The notes under the pieces are model-generated. The model saw nothing but the letters and a program-made list of their open reading frames with translations. It did no database searches and was not told the origin of the DNA. Positions 7,196-16,232 of a DNA stretch of 45,759 nucleotides are shown piece after piece. This stretch comes from Cupriavidus lacunae (GTDB taxonomy: Bacteria; Pseudomonadota; Gammaproteobacteria; Burkholderiales; Burkholderiaceae), in contig NZ_QKWJ01000060.1 of NCBI RefSeq assembly GCF_003353055.1, positions 291-46,049 of the forward strand, given 5' to 3'. Both the position numbers and the translations under genes were made by a program. The stretch's first letter is position 1. The number at the start of each line of letters is the position of its first letter.

Positions 7196-8899
7196 CTACT
7201 CGGCGAAATAGGTCCCGGGCGCGGCGGCAAGCGGCGGGTGGCGCTCATTGCCTGGCGAAGCCGGCGCCGGGCGCAGGTCACCGGAACGCTCGGCCAGCCA
7301 CCGGCACCAGTTGTCCCACCAGGAGTCCGCTTCGGGGCTGGCGCCCAGCAGCCAGTCGTCCGGGTTCTCCGGCAGTTCCGGGTTGAGGAAGAACCTGGCC
7401 TTCGGGTTGCCCGGCGGGTTGATCAGGCTCTGGATGTGGCCGCTCGAACTCAGCACGAAGCGGGTATTGCCGCCAAAGGTGCGCGCGGTGTTGTAGACGC
7501 CCTTCCACGGTGTGATGTGATCCGTGATGCCGGCCACCACGTATTTGTCGCACGACACTTCGGACAGGTCGATCGGCGTGCCGAGCACGGTCAGCGCGCG
7601 CGGCCTGGCGAACAGGTTGCCGGCAAAGATGTCGAGCAACTGGCCATGGAACTTCGCCGGCAGGCGCGTGGTGTCGTTGTTCCAGTACAGGATGTCGAAC
7701 ACCGGCGGCGCGTTGCCCAGCAGGTAGTTGTTGACCCAGTAGTTCCACACCAGGTCATTGGGCCGCATCCAGGCAAATACGCGTCCCATGTCCTCGCCCT
7801 CCAGCACGCCTCTCAGGATGCTCGCCTGCTTGGCCGCAGAGACGCTCTCCGGCGTGGCAAACAGGCCAAGCTGCGAATCGGCGGTACTGTCGAGCACGGC
7901 CACCATCAGCGTAGACGCGTTGACGAGCTTCTCCTTGCGGGCCTCCAGGTGGCCGAGCAGCGCCGCCATCGTCATCGCACCGGAACAGGCGCCGTGCAGG
8001 TTCACGTCATCGCTGCCGGTGATGTCGCGAATCGCGGCGATGGCTTCAATCAGCGCGCTGACGTAGGTGTCCATGTCCCAGTCGCGATGCTCGATGGTCG
8101 GATTGCGCCAGCTCACAACGAACACCTGGAACTGGTTGCGCAGCATGTAATCGACAATGCTCTTGCCTTCGGACAGGTCGAATATGTAGAACTTGTTGAT
8201 CTGCGGCGGCACGATCAGTTGCGGGCGCGCATACACATTGGGCGTGGCCGGCGTGTACTGGATCAGTTCGAGCACCTCGTTGCGGAACACCACCGCGCCG
8301 GGCGAGGTGCCGAGGTTCCTGCCGACTTCGAACGCGCTCTTGTCCACCTGGGACGGCATGCCCTGGTTCGTCAGCGCGTCGGTGACGATATTGCGCAGGC
8401 CGGAGATCAGGCTGGCGCCGCCCGACTCGACTATCTTCTTCAGCGCGGCCGGATTGCCAAGCAGCGTGTTGGTCGGCGACAGCGCGTCGGTCATCAGCGA
8501 CAGCACGAATTGCGCGCGCTCCTTGCTCTGGTCATCCAGGGCCGAGCGCTCGACGAAACCTGACAGCGCATTGCACCAGGCCAGGTAGCCTTGCATCGAC
8601 ATGCGGTACAGCGGATTGTCCTGCCACGCCGGATCCGCAAACCGCCGGTCGCCCTTTTGCGGCGCGGTCGTCGACTTGCCGGCCAGCACCGACACCAGCT
8701 CGCGCGCCAGCGCGGCTTCCTGCTCCAGCAGCTGCACGGGGTGGCGCACGGCCTGCACGCCGATCTGCTGCGCAGTGGCCATGATGTCGCGCGGGCGCAT
8801 GCCGATGAACGGGTTGGGCCCGCGCGGGCGTCGCTTGGGTTGGGTTGCACTGGCGTCCGCTGCACTGCCGCTCTCGCGCTTTCCGGTTACTGCCGTCAT
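7196..8899 (-). CDS. phaC: PHA synthase, class II-like
   Basis: Polymerises (R)-3-hydroxyacyl-CoA to polyhydroxyalkanoate. The start at 8899 (MTAVTGK) is set by GAGGAGACAGCA directly upstream, giving 567 residues. The lipase-like box is GACSGA with nucleophile C305; D460 (GITDHITPW) and H488 (SSSGHIQSL) complete the triad. The Cys-Asp distance (155) resembles class II synthases rather than the roughly 161 of the Cupriavidus class I enzyme. Class II-type blocks are also present: FAWMRPNDLVWNYWVNNYLL, PPVFDILYWNNDTTRLP and the C-terminal PPLAAAPGTY. The N-terminal 30 residues are basic and variable. A single synthase gene is present, without the second phaC usual in Pseudomonas clusters. Confidence 0.93.
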   Translation of the reverse strand: MTAVTGKRESGSAADASATQPKRRPRGPNPFIGMRPRDIMATAQQIGVQAVRHPVQLLEQEAALARELVSVLAGKSTTAPQKGDRRFADPAWQDNPLYRMSMQGYLAWCNALSGFVERSALDDQSKERAQFVLSLMTDALSPTNTLLGNPAALKKIVESGGASLISGLRNIVTDALTNQGMPSQVDKSAFEVGRNLGTSPGAVVFRNEVLELIQYTPATPNVYARPQLIVPPQINKFYIFDLSEGKSIVDYMLRNQFQVFVVSWRNPTIEHRDWDMDTYVSALIEAIAAIRDITGSDDVNLHGACSGAMTMAALLGHLEARKEKLVNASTLMVAVLDSTADSQLGLFATPESVSAAKQASILRGVLEGEDMGRVFAWMRPNDLVWNYWVNNYLLGNAPPVFDILYWNNDTTRLPAKFHGQLLDIFAGNLFARPRALTVLGTPIDLSEVSCDKYVVAGITDHITPWKGVYNTARTFGGNTRFVLSSSGHIQSLINPPGNPKARFFLNPELPENPDDWLLGASPEADSWWDNWCRWLAERSGDLRPAPASPGNERHPPLAAAPGTYFAE

Positions 8900-8946
8900 T
8901 GCTGTCTCCTCATACCTCGGGTCTTGCCCTGGTGCCGGCCGGTGTG

Positions 8947-9411
8947 TCATGCCACCAGCAGCGCTAATGTTTCTGCGAGCAGCGCCGGCTTGCTTGCGCC
9001 GTCGATCTGCAATTCGTTTGCCATCTTCACCATGTAGCGGCCGTCGCCCTTGTCCTCGACGGACAGCAGGGTCACGCGGCTGCGCACCCGTGAACCGGCC
9101 TTTACCGGCGCCATGAAGCGCACCTTGTCCAGTCCGTAGTTCAGTCCTGACGACGCGTCGCCGGGAATGAGCCCGATCTCGATGGCCAGCGATGCCAGCA
9201 ACGACAGCGTCAGGTAGCCGTGCGCGATGGTTGCGCCGAACGGGCTTTCGCGCTTTGCGCGCTCCACGTCAACGTGGATCCATTGCCTGTCGCCGGTGCA
9301 TTGCGCGAAGGCGTCGATGCGTGCCTGGTCGACCAGGACCCAGTCCGACGTACCCAGCTCGCGACCGACAAACTCGGCCAGCGTGGCCATGCGGTATTCA
9401 GGGATGCTCAT
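8947..9411 (-). CDS. MaoC-type (R)-specific enoyl-CoA hydratase
   Basis: 154 residues with a single hot-dog fold of the MaoC type. The hydratase-2 signature is intact: D41 and H46 in CTGDRQWIHVD, five apart as in the PhaJ enzymes, then SPFGATIAHGYLTLSLL containing H64. The Shine-Dalgarno AAGGAAAC is upstream of MSIPEY. Such enzymes hydrate trans-2-enoyl-CoA to (R)-3-hydroxyacyl-CoA, linking beta-oxidation to PHA synthesis. It stands between the acyl-CoA ligase (40 bp) and the synthase start (47 bp) in the same direction, so precursor supply is the natural reading. NodN-like dehydratases share this fold and are the alternative. Confidence 0.87.
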   Translation of the reverse strand: MSIPEYRMATLAEFVGRELGTSDWVLVDQARIDAFAQCTGDRQWIHVDVERAKRESPFGATIAHGYLTLSLLASLAIEIGLIPGDASSGLNYGLDKVRFMAPVKAGSRVRSRVTLLSVEDKGDGRYMVKMANELQIDGASKPALLAETLALLVA

Positions 9412-9451
9412 GATGGTGTTTCCTTGATATCAATCGATCGCCGGGGAAGGC

Positions 9452-11101
9452 TCAGGCAAACTGCTCGCGCATCAGCTTCTTGTTCAGCTTGCCGATGCTG
9501 GTCTTCTCCAGCGCGGAGACGATCCTGACGACCTGCGGCACGGCATATTTCGAGATGCGGCCGGACTCGCTGTAGGCGAGCACGTGCCGCTTGATGTCGT
9601 CCTCGCTGGCAGGGGCCGCGGCGTCCGGCTTGAGCACGACCAGTGCAGCGGGCCGTTCGCCCCATTTCTCGTCCTTGATGCCGATGACAGCTACCTCGGC
9701 CACGGCGGGGTGTGTGGAAATCAGGCTCTCGATCTCGAGCGACGAGACCCATTCGCCGCCGGACTTGATCACGTCCTTGATGCGGTCCGTAATCTGCACG
9801 TAGCCATCCGGGTCGATGTTGGCGATGTCCTGGGTATGCAGGTAGCCGCCTTCCCAGAGCTGCTCGGAAGCCTGCGGATGCTTCAGGTAGCCCTGGGTCA
9901 GCCACGGCGCCCGCACCACGATCTCGCCACAGGCCTTGCCGTCGTGCGGCACGTCATCCATGTTCGGGTCGACGATGCGCAGGTCGACGAGCGGCACCGG
10001 CACGCCGGTCTTGCAGCGCAGGCGGACCTCGTCGTCGGTGTCGCCCGGGGTTGCATTGGGAGCGAGTTGCGCCAGGGTCAGCACTGGGCCGGTCTCTGAC
10101 ATGCCGTAGCCGGAAAACACATCAATGCCGCGGTCGAGCGCGGCGCGTGCCAGGCCGTGGGGCAGGGCGCCGCCGCCGATGACCATCTTCCAGTGGCTCA
10201 GGTCCACGGTCTTGGCCTCGGCGCAGCCCAGCAGCATGTGCAGGATGGTGCCGACGCAGTGGGAGAAGGTCACGCCTTCATCGCGCACCAGCCGCATGAT
10301 CTGCTCCGGCGCATAGCGTCCCGGGTAGACCTGCTTCACGCCCAGCACGGTTGCCACGTAGGGCATGCCCCACGCGTGCACGTGGAACATCGGCGTCAGC
10401 GGCATATACACGTCGCCGCGATGGAAGCGCTGTCCGGCTTCCGGGCTGGCCAGCGCCGCCATTAGCGTGATGGTGTGCAGCACCAGTTGGCGATGGGAGA
10501 AATAGACGCCCTTCGGCAGTCCGGTGGTGCCAGTGGTGTAGAACGTCGTCGCCCGGGTGTTCTCGTCGAAATCAGGAAAGTCATACTCGACCGGGCTGGC
10601 TGCGAGCAGGGTCTCGTAGTCGGCGCAGAAGGGGATCGAATGCGCGGGGGCGGCGCCGCCCTCATCGTCGATGCTGACGAAGACCCGGACGGTCTCGAGC
10701 TTGTCGCGGATCGACTCGACCACGGGCAGGAAATCCGTGTGAACGAACAGCACTTCCGCGCCCGCATGGTTGATCGTGTAGGCGATCTCTTCCGGCGAAA
10801 GGCGGACGTTCACGGTCTGCAGCACGGCGCCCATCATCGGCACCGCGAAATAGCATTCGAGGTAGCGGTGGCTGTCCCAGTCCATCACGGCCACGGTGGT
10901 GCCGTGTGCGGTGCCAAGCCGGCTCAGGCCGTTGGCCAGCCGCCCGATGCGCTCGCGCAGGGTGGCGTAGGTCTGGCGGTGCTTGCCGCGATAGACGATC
11001 TCCTGATCGGCTGCGTGCGCAAGCGGCGTATTCAGCAACTGCTTGATCAACAGCGGATACGCATATGCCGCGGGAGTCATTCCCATCACCTGGTCCTGCA
11101 T
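9452..11101 (-). CDS. AlkK-like medium/long-chain acyl-CoA ligase
   Basis: 549-residue adenylate-forming enzyme that activates fatty acids to acyl-CoA. Motifs in order are the P-loop YTTGTTGLPKG (about 195-205), MFHVHAWGMPY, the adenine-site GYGMSETGP, the hinge TDRIKDVIKSGGEW, and the C-terminal lysine motif SIGKLNKK. Overall it follows the AlkK family (medium-chain acyl-CoA ligases of alkane and PHA pathways) more than FadD. The start MQDQVMG has AGGAGACC upstream. It is the first gene of the PHA set, 215 bp downstream of the LuxR-type regulator. In Pseudomonas a related ligase can charge 3-hydroxyacids for PHA; that role here is inference. Confidence 0.9.
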   Translation of the reverse strand: MQDQVMGMTPAAYAYPLLIKQLLNTPLAHAADQEIVYRGKHRQTYATLRERIGRLANGLSRLGTAHGTTVAVMDWDSHRYLECYFAVPMMGAVLQTVNVRLSPEEIAYTINHAGAEVLFVHTDFLPVVESIRDKLETVRVFVSIDDEGGAAPAHSIPFCADYETLLAASPVEYDFPDFDENTRATTFYTTGTTGLPKGVYFSHRQLVLHTITLMAALASPEAGQRFHRGDVYMPLTPMFHVHAWGMPYVATVLGVKQVYPGRYAPEQIMRLVRDEGVTFSHCVGTILHMLLGCAEAKTVDLSHWKMVIGGGALPHGLARAALDRGIDVFSGYGMSETGPVLTLAQLAPNATPGDTDDEVRLRCKTGVPVPLVDLRIVDPNMDDVPHDGKACGEIVVRAPWLTQGYLKHPQASEQLWEGGYLHTQDIANIDPDGYVQITDRIKDVIKSGGEWVSSLEIESLISTHPAVAEVAVIGIKDEKWGERPAALVVLKPDAAAPASEDDIKRHVLAYSESGRISKYAVPQVVRIVSALEKTSIGKLNKKLMREQFA

Positions 11102-11316
11102 TCTGGTCTCCTGAAATACGGAATCTGTGGCGCGCCCAAGACACTCAAGCCATCACACTGTTGCGGTACGGCGGCGTTTTGTGCTTGGGTCTATCGTCGC
11201 TGCGGTGCAGCAACGCAACCATCCCCCGAAAAGGGGAGCGGCGATGGGGGGAGGGAAAACGTGCAGGCGAGCGACGCGAAGCGGTGGAACGGGGCGGGTG
11301 CGGCGTCAGGGCCGCA
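11102..11316 (-). promoter_or_regulatory. presumed promoter/operator region of the PHA cluster
   Basis: This 215-bp non-coding stretch precedes the ligase gene and follows the regulator stop. It holds two small palindromes: GCTGC-GGT-GCAGC at 11199-11211 and CCCC-GAAAA-GGGG at 11224-11236. Neither is followed by a T-run on the minus strand. I cannot pick a convincing -35/-10 pair. The first palindrome is a candidate site for the upstream MalT-like regulator, but this is a guess from position only. Confidence 0.35.
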
Positions 11317-14040
11317 TCAATGCGGGCGAACGAGTCCCAGGGATTGCGCGCGTGCGACCGCGTGGGCGCGCTTGTCGACGGACAGCTTGATAAAGATGCT
11401 CTTGACGTGTGACTTCACCGTCTCCGGCGCAATGCCAAGGGTGCGGGCGATTTCCTTGTTCGATTGCCCTTCGGCGATCAGGCCGAGAATATTGCGCTCG
11501 CGGCCGCTCAGCGATTCACGTGCCGCCCCGGAAAGCGCGCTGTCCCCGGGTTGATAGCGCGCGCGCCATCCTTCCAGAAGGCGCTCGACATAGGCGAGCA
11601 ACGCCTTGGTCTGCGCAGTGGCGGGCGTGTCCTCCCGAACCGCGCGCAGCAGCGCACCCGTATCCGGGCCCTGATCGAGGATGGTCCGGAACACGCCGGC
11701 GGCAGCAGCGGCTTCCAGGATGTCGCGGAACACGCCCACGGCCTTTTCACGTGCATTGGCCCGCAGGAAAGCAATGGCGAGCGTGCAGCGCAGGCGCAGC
11801 GCCAGGTAGTCGCGGTGCTTGCGCCCGGCGCTCTCCAGCAGTGTGTTCAGCAATACCGTGGCATCTTCCATGCGGCCTTGCGCCATTGCCAGGTAGGCAT
11901 GGCCCAGCGCGCGATAGTTTTCGATCTGTCTTGAGTTGGAGCACTGGGGGTCGGACGAAGACTGCGCCAGCGCGTCGAGCCGGGCGACACACGCAGCGGC
12001 TTCGCTGATGCTGCCTTCCGTCAGCAGCAGCCGGATGCGTTCGATCAGGGTGGTGGCAATCAGCCGGTTCCATCCGCGCGCATAGCCAAGGCTCTGCGCC
12101 TGGTCGAGCCAGGCGTAGGCCTGGTCGGTGTCGGCACGTGCAAGGGCAATGCGCACGAGTACCAGGTAGGCGACCAGCACGCTGTCGAGCATGACCGCGG
12201 CGTTGATGACCGGAAAGCGCTCGGCAATGAGCGCTTCTGCCTCGTCGAGGCGGTCCTGTTCGTAGCGTATCTGCGCCATCAGGGGCGCGCACACCGCAGC
12301 CGAGGTCGACTGCGGGCCGACATGATGCTCCGCCAGTCGCATGGATTTCATGAAATGCCGCTCTGCCTGGACGAAATGCATCTGCTGCAGCTCGGCCAGC
12401 CCGAGCAGGCAGAAGTAATAGACGGACGAGAACACATTGCGCTGGTCATCCTCGTCCGAATAAGGAATCCAGGGGGTTGCGTAGAAGCGATCGAGATCGC
12501 CGGCCTTCCAGTGGGCAAAGCGGACCACATTCGACACCACGTTGGTGGACCACGCATGGCTGGCAGGCCGGTCGAGGCAGTCCTGGGCAATCGCCAGAGC
12601 ACGCCGGGGATCGTCCTGCAGCGCGGCGGCGACGGCGCGTACCGCCTGGCATTCCCAGCGGATGCTGTCCCGCTCGGGGAGCACGCCCGTCGCCATGTCG
12701 TCCTCGATCGATGCCAGCATCGCCGCGGATTCATCAAACCGCATGGCCAGCGCCATGCCCCACGCAATCGCCAGCCTGACCTCGTCCTGGCCGCGCATCA
12801 GGTCGGCGGGGAACTGGCGTTGCCAGCCCAGCAGGGTGAGCAGGTCACCCTTTCTGACCAGGGCCATGGCGCAGTTGCCGAGCAGGCTGATGGCCGCTTC
12901 GCTGTCGTTCGCGGCGATCGCATGCCGTACCGCGTCGGTCCAGAGACGGCGTGCCGTATACCATCGGCAGGCGCGCAGATGCAGGGCCGCGACCTCCTCC
13001 GGCGCGCCGGCTTCGAGCCGCTGGCGCAGGAACTCCCGCAGCAGGTGATGGTAGCGGAACCAGTGGCCGTGTGCGTCCATCGGTTCCAGCAACAGCTGCC
13101 GCGTGGTGATGCGTTCGAGCATGGACTGGCTGGCGTCGAGCCCTGTTACCGCCTGGCACAGCGATGCGGTCAGGCCATCGAGGATGGATGTGTCGAGCAT
13201 GAACCGGACCATCTCGTCGGGCAACTGCCAGAGCATATCCTCGATGTAGGCGGCGATCGGGCGCGCCGTGCCGGACGGCACCACGATCTCCCAGCCGCTG
13301 CCGCCGGGTTTTTCCCGCAGCAGCGTCGATGCGGAGATACGCAGCGCGGCCGCCCAGCCTTCGGTTGTTGCGTGCAGGGTGCTGATGTCGGGCTCCGGCA
13401 GTTTGCCGGCGCATTCGTGCTCCAGGAAGCGCTGTGTTTCATCCAGGCTGAACCGCAGCATCGAGGTGTCGATCTCGAGCAGTTCGTTCTGCGCCCTGAG
13501 GCGCGCAAGCGGCAGCGGTGGGTCGGAACGTGTGACGATGATCAGGTGGAAGTTCGACGGCGCATGCGCGAGCATGAACGCCACCGCGTCATGAATCGCC
13601 GGAAGATTGATCAGGTGATAGTCGTCGAGGAACAGGCAAACCTCGTCGTCGACCTCGGCGAGCTCGTTGATCAGGGTCGCGACAACGGTTTGCGCCGGAA
13701 CGAGCGAGGTCTCGGCGGTCAGGCCGATGGCTGATGCGCCGACGCCGCTGCACGCCTGCCGCAGCGCCTTCGCCAGATGGTGGAGGAAGCGGGCCGGTTC
13801 ATCGTCGGCGCCGTCGAGCGAGAGCCAGGCAGTGCGGATGCCGCCCGCCTGCAATCGGGCGAGCCACGCGGTCGCCAGCGAGGTCTTGCCGAACCCGGCC
13901 GGCGCCTTGAGCACGCTGAGGCGCCTGGCCGTGGCCGACTGCATCAGGTCGAGCAGGCGCGGCCGGTCGATCAGTCCGGCCGGCAGGCGCGGCGGCATCA
14001 GTTTGGTGGCAAGCAGGAGGGGTAGCTTGTCGGTGGCCAT
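11317..14040 (-). CDS. MalT/AlkS-like LuxR-family ATPase regulator
   Basis: A 907-residue LAL-type transcription activator. The N-terminal STAND ATPase has Walker A in LKAPAGFGKTSLATAW (GKT at 51-53) and a Walker B-like VCLFLDDYHLI. The middle is a long helical TPR-like region (about 380-800). The C-terminal GerE/LuxR helix-turn-helix is LSGRERNILGLIAEGQSNKE followed by IARTLGIAPETVKSHVKSIF (about 840-895). The domain plan matches MalT and AlkS, which bind a small inducer and ATP. It starts 6 bases after the SulP stop and lies directly before the PHA cluster in the same direction. Because it neighbours an AlkK-like ligase, activation by a fatty-acid-type inducer is attractive but unproven. 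Confidence 0.9.
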   Translation of the reverse strand: MATDKLPLLLATKLMPPRLPAGLIDRPRLLDLMQSATARRLSVLKAPAGFGKTSLATAWLARLQAGGIRTAWLSLDGADDEPARFLHHLAKALRQACSGVGASAIGLTAETSLVPAQTVVATLINELAEVDDEVCLFLDDYHLINLPAIHDAVAFMLAHAPSNFHLIIVTRSDPPLPLARLRAQNELLEIDTSMLRFSLDETQRFLEHECAGKLPEPDISTLHATTEGWAAALRISASTLLREKPGGSGWEIVVPSGTARPIAAYIEDMLWQLPDEMVRFMLDTSILDGLTASLCQAVTGLDASQSMLERITTRQLLLEPMDAHGHWFRYHHLLREFLRQRLEAGAPEEVAALHLRACRWYTARRLWTDAVRHAIAANDSEAAISLLGNCAMALVRKGDLLTLLGWQRQFPADLMRGQDEVRLAIAWGMALAMRFDESAAMLASIEDDMATGVLPERDSIRWECQAVRAVAAALQDDPRRALAIAQDCLDRPASHAWSTNVVSNVVRFAHWKAGDLDRFYATPWIPYSDEDDQRNVFSSVYYFCLLGLAELQQMHFVQAERHFMKSMRLAEHHVGPQSTSAAVCAPLMAQIRYEQDRLDEAEALIAERFPVINAAVMLDSVLVAYLVLVRIALARADTDQAYAWLDQAQSLGYARGWNRLIATTLIERIRLLLTEGSISEAAACVARLDALAQSSSDPQCSNSRQIENYRALGHAYLAMAQGRMEDATVLLNTLLESAGRKHRDYLALRLRCTLAIAFLRANAREKAVGVFRDILEAAAAAGVFRTILDQGPDTGALLRAVREDTPATAQTKALLAYVERLLEGWRARYQPGDSALSGAARESLSGRERNILGLIAEGQSNKEIARTLGIAPETVKSHVKSIFIKLSVDKRAHAVARAQSLGLVRPH

Positions 14041-14046
14041 CGGTTC

Positions 14047-15786
14047 TCAACTGGCCTGGGCCGCCTGAAACCTGGCGACTGCCAGGTCAAGGGTGAAGAA
14101 CATCCGGTCGCGCGTGAGCGTCTCGCCCAACGGTGAGCGCCGGACCATCGCGAACACATCGGGATTCATGCCAACCAGCCAGAGCAGGACCCCATCTTCC
14201 TCGCGTAGCCGCTTTTCGGCGTCGATCAGCATAAGGAGAGCGGTGTACTCAAGGTCCGATACGCCGGCCAGATCGAAGACCACCACCTTGGGCATGGCCT
14301 GGGCAACCAGCGGCCTGACCTTATGGCCGATACGCCGCGCATTGGCAAAATAGACCCTGCCTTCCGGCCTCAGCATCAGCAAGCCGGGAATGGTTTCGTC
14401 GTCGGGATGCTCATCGGACCGTGGACGGAACACGTTGGTGTTCGGCTTGCGCACCAGCACATAGAGGGGCGGGTCAGACGTCTGGTAGGCCAGCGCCAGC
14501 AGTGACACGATGATGGCAATCACGATGCCCTCCAGGGTGCCCAGAACGACAACGCCCGCCATGGCAATCAAGGCCCAGCTGAATTCGGTCCGTCGAACGC
14601 TGAGGATCACGCGAAAATCAGCGGGCCTGATCAGCGTCACCGAGTAGACGATGACCACGGCGGCGAGGGTGGCCTCGGGCATCAGCCCCACCAATGGCGC
14701 GAGGACCAGCATCGTGCCCAGGGATGCCAGCGCCGTCACCAGGCCGGCCAGTTGTGAGCGCGCGCCGGACATCTGGTTGACGGCGGTCTGCGTGGTCCCG
14801 CCGCCGGCAGCCATGGCGCCAAGGAACGCGCCGCCCAGGTTGGCGCATCCCGTGGCCATCAGTTCCCGGTTCGCCGACGGCGGCGGCTCGCCGCTCTTCG
14901 CGAATGCCCGTCCGGCAGCAATGCTCTCGGTAAAGCTCATCAGCGCAACGCCAAGTGCTCCGGGCCATAGCTGCTGCATCAGCGCAACATCCGGTAGCGT
15001 CAGCGGCGGCAGGCCGGTTGGCACCTGGCCGACGATCGCCACGCCAAAGGCCGGGAGGTTCAGGAACGAAACGCCGGCGATGCCGGCTGCCACGGCAACC
15101 AGGGGCGCAGGCGCCCGGGGCAGCCAGTGCTCCATCGCCAACAGGATCGCGACCATCGCGATGCCTACGGCGGCGGTCGCCAATGACGCATGCGGAATGC
15201 CCTGCGCGATGGCCAGCAGGTTGTGGAAGAACGAACCCTTCTGAATATGGATGCCCAGCAGCTTCGGGATCTGGTCCACCACGATGACCACGCCGATCCC
15301 CGCCTTGAAGCCGACCAGCACAGGCTCGGAGATGAAGTCGGCGACGAAGCCAAGGCGCAGCAGCCGCGCGGCCAGCAGCATGACGCCTACCAGGAAGGCC
15401 AGCGTGGCGGACGCCACGACCAGCGTCGATGGATCGGGGTGTGGGCCCAGCCTGGAAAGTGCCGCCGCGACCAGGATCGCAAGCGTCGTCGTGGTGCTCA
15501 CGCTGAGCGTACGCGAACTGCCGAGCAGCGCGTAAAGCAGCATTGGGGCAAAGACGGTATACAGGCCAACCTGGACCGGCAGGCCGGCGATGGTTGCATA
15601 GGCAAGTGCCTTGGGAATGACCACCGCGGCAGCTGTCAGCCCGGCCACCGCGTCCGGTGCCGCCCACTCCTTGCGGTAGCCATGCAGCCACCGGGGGATG
15701 GGCAGGCTGACGGAACCTGATGCCATCCGGCGCGCGCCGACGCGGGAGCGAGGGCGGCCGGGTTGGTGGGGCGATCCGCGTTGCAT
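14047..15786 (-). CDS. SulP-family anion transporter with STAS domain
   Basis: 579 residues from the start at 15786, chosen because GGGAGGACATAGTC precedes that ATG; the open frame extends upstream but lacks a start signal. The first 30 residues are basic, then about 10-12 transmembrane helices begin with VAGLTAAAVVIPKALAYATI, the SulP signature region. Further SulP blocks are LLGSSRTLSVSTTTT and SFTESIAAGRAFAKSG. Residues about 440-575 form a cytoplasmic STAS domain (VYFANARRIGHKV, VVFDLAGVSDLEYTAL). Members carry sulfate, bicarbonate or dicarboxylates; the substrate is not readable here. It is followed after 6 bases by the LuxR-type regulator, so the two are probably cotranscribed. Confidence 0.92.
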   Translation of the reverse strand: MQRGSPHQPGRPRSRVGARRMASGSVSLPIPRWLHGYRKEWAAPDAVAGLTAAAVVIPKALAYATIAGLPVQVGLYTVFAPMLLYALLGSSRTLSVSTTTTLAILVAAALSRLGPHPDPSTLVVASATLAFLVGVMLLAARLLRLGFVADFISEPVLVGFKAGIGVVIVVDQIPKLLGIHIQKGSFFHNLLAIAQGIPHASLATAAVGIAMVAILLAMEHWLPRAPAPLVAVAAGIAGVSFLNLPAFGVAIVGQVPTGLPPLTLPDVALMQQLWPGALGVALMSFTESIAAGRAFAKSGEPPPSANRELMATGCANLGGAFLGAMAAGGGTTQTAVNQMSGARSQLAGLVTALASLGTMLVLAPLVGLMPEATLAAVVIVYSVTLIRPADFRVILSVRRTEFSWALIAMAGVVVLGTLEGIVIAIIVSLLALAYQTSDPPLYVLVRKPNTNVFRPRSDEHPDDETIPGLLMLRPEGRVYFANARRIGHKVRPLVAQAMPKVVVFDLAGVSDLEYTALLMLIDAEKRLREEDGVLLWLVGMNPDVFAMVRRSPLGETLTRDRMFFTLDLAVARFQAAQAS

Positions 15787-16126
15787 GACTATGTCCTCCC
15801 GGGCTTGCGCTTGGAAAGGGGACTCAGACCTTCTCGGGGACGTATTTGTACGGGTAATCCGGATCCACGTGCCCCTCTGGCTTCTGCCCTGGGCAGGGTG
15901 ACTTCCTTGTGGGGCATTGACTGGTATGGAAGCGCCTCCGCCTGCCAACCTGACGTTGCTGACCGGCCACAGGCAAGCGCTTGCCCGCGCACGTCTTGGA
16001 AACTGAGTCTAGGCTCTCAGAATGAGAATTCAAAAGAGGAATCAAGGGAGGAGCCCCCATGGACGATGCCGCCGGACATGCGCGTATCCGGCCATGCCAT
16101 GCGATGGACAAAGGGATGGCGGACGA
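15787..16126. other. 340-bp intergenic stretch with possible gene remnants
   Basis: No complete conserved gene is visible between SulP and the LysR gene. On the minus strand a frame ending at 15824 gives a protein-like tail (GHVDPDYPYKYVPEKV), and a fragment starting MPHKEVTLP sits just upstream in another frame, as if one frameshift separated them at a 13-bp palindrome (CTGCCCAGGGCAG). On the plus strand there is a 12-bp near-palindrome GAGTCTAGGCTC (16005-16016) and a short frame with a very strong Shine-Dalgarno. I read the stretch as degraded coding DNA plus the SulP leader. Confidence 0.4.
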
Positions 16127-16232
16127 TCAGGGCGCCCCGAAGCGCGCCGCGAATTCCCGGTCGCGGAAAGCATCGACAACGAAATCGATAAAGACGCGCG
16201 TCTTGGGGGGCAGCAGTTTCTTGCTCGGGTAG
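16059..16232 (+). CDS. possible short ORF with strong Shine-Dalgarno
   Basis: GGGAGGAG (16046-16053) stands 5 bases before ATG at 16059, opening a 57-codon frame with a polar, basic product and no recognisable motif. The last 105 bases overlap the 3' end of the LysR gene on the other strand, which explains the Arg/Ser-rich C-terminus as antisense reading. It may be the surviving start of a gene that was truncated when the LysR gene was placed here, or a chance signal. Confidence 0.22.
   Translation: MDDAAGHARIRPCHAMDKGMADDQGAPKRAANSRSRKASTTKSIKTRVLGGSSFLLG

Noticed and set aside
6665..8563. A 632-codon plus-strand frame opposite the phasin and PHA synthase
   Set aside because: Composition is that of antisense reading; both opposite genes have intact catalytic or family motifs and ribosome sites.
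11224..11236. CCCC-GAAAA-GGGG hairpin as a terminator for the LuxR-type gene
   Set aside because: Short stem and no T-run on the minus strand; noted only as a possible structure.
12322..13734. A 470-codon plus-strand frame opposite the LuxR-type regulator
   Set aside because: It reads as low-complexity His/Arg/Gln-rich sequence without homologous blocks.
16059..16232. Treating the short frame with a strong Shine-Dalgarno as a confident gene
   Set aside because: Most of its length is antisense to the LysR coding sequence and the product has no recognisable feature; kept only at low confidence.
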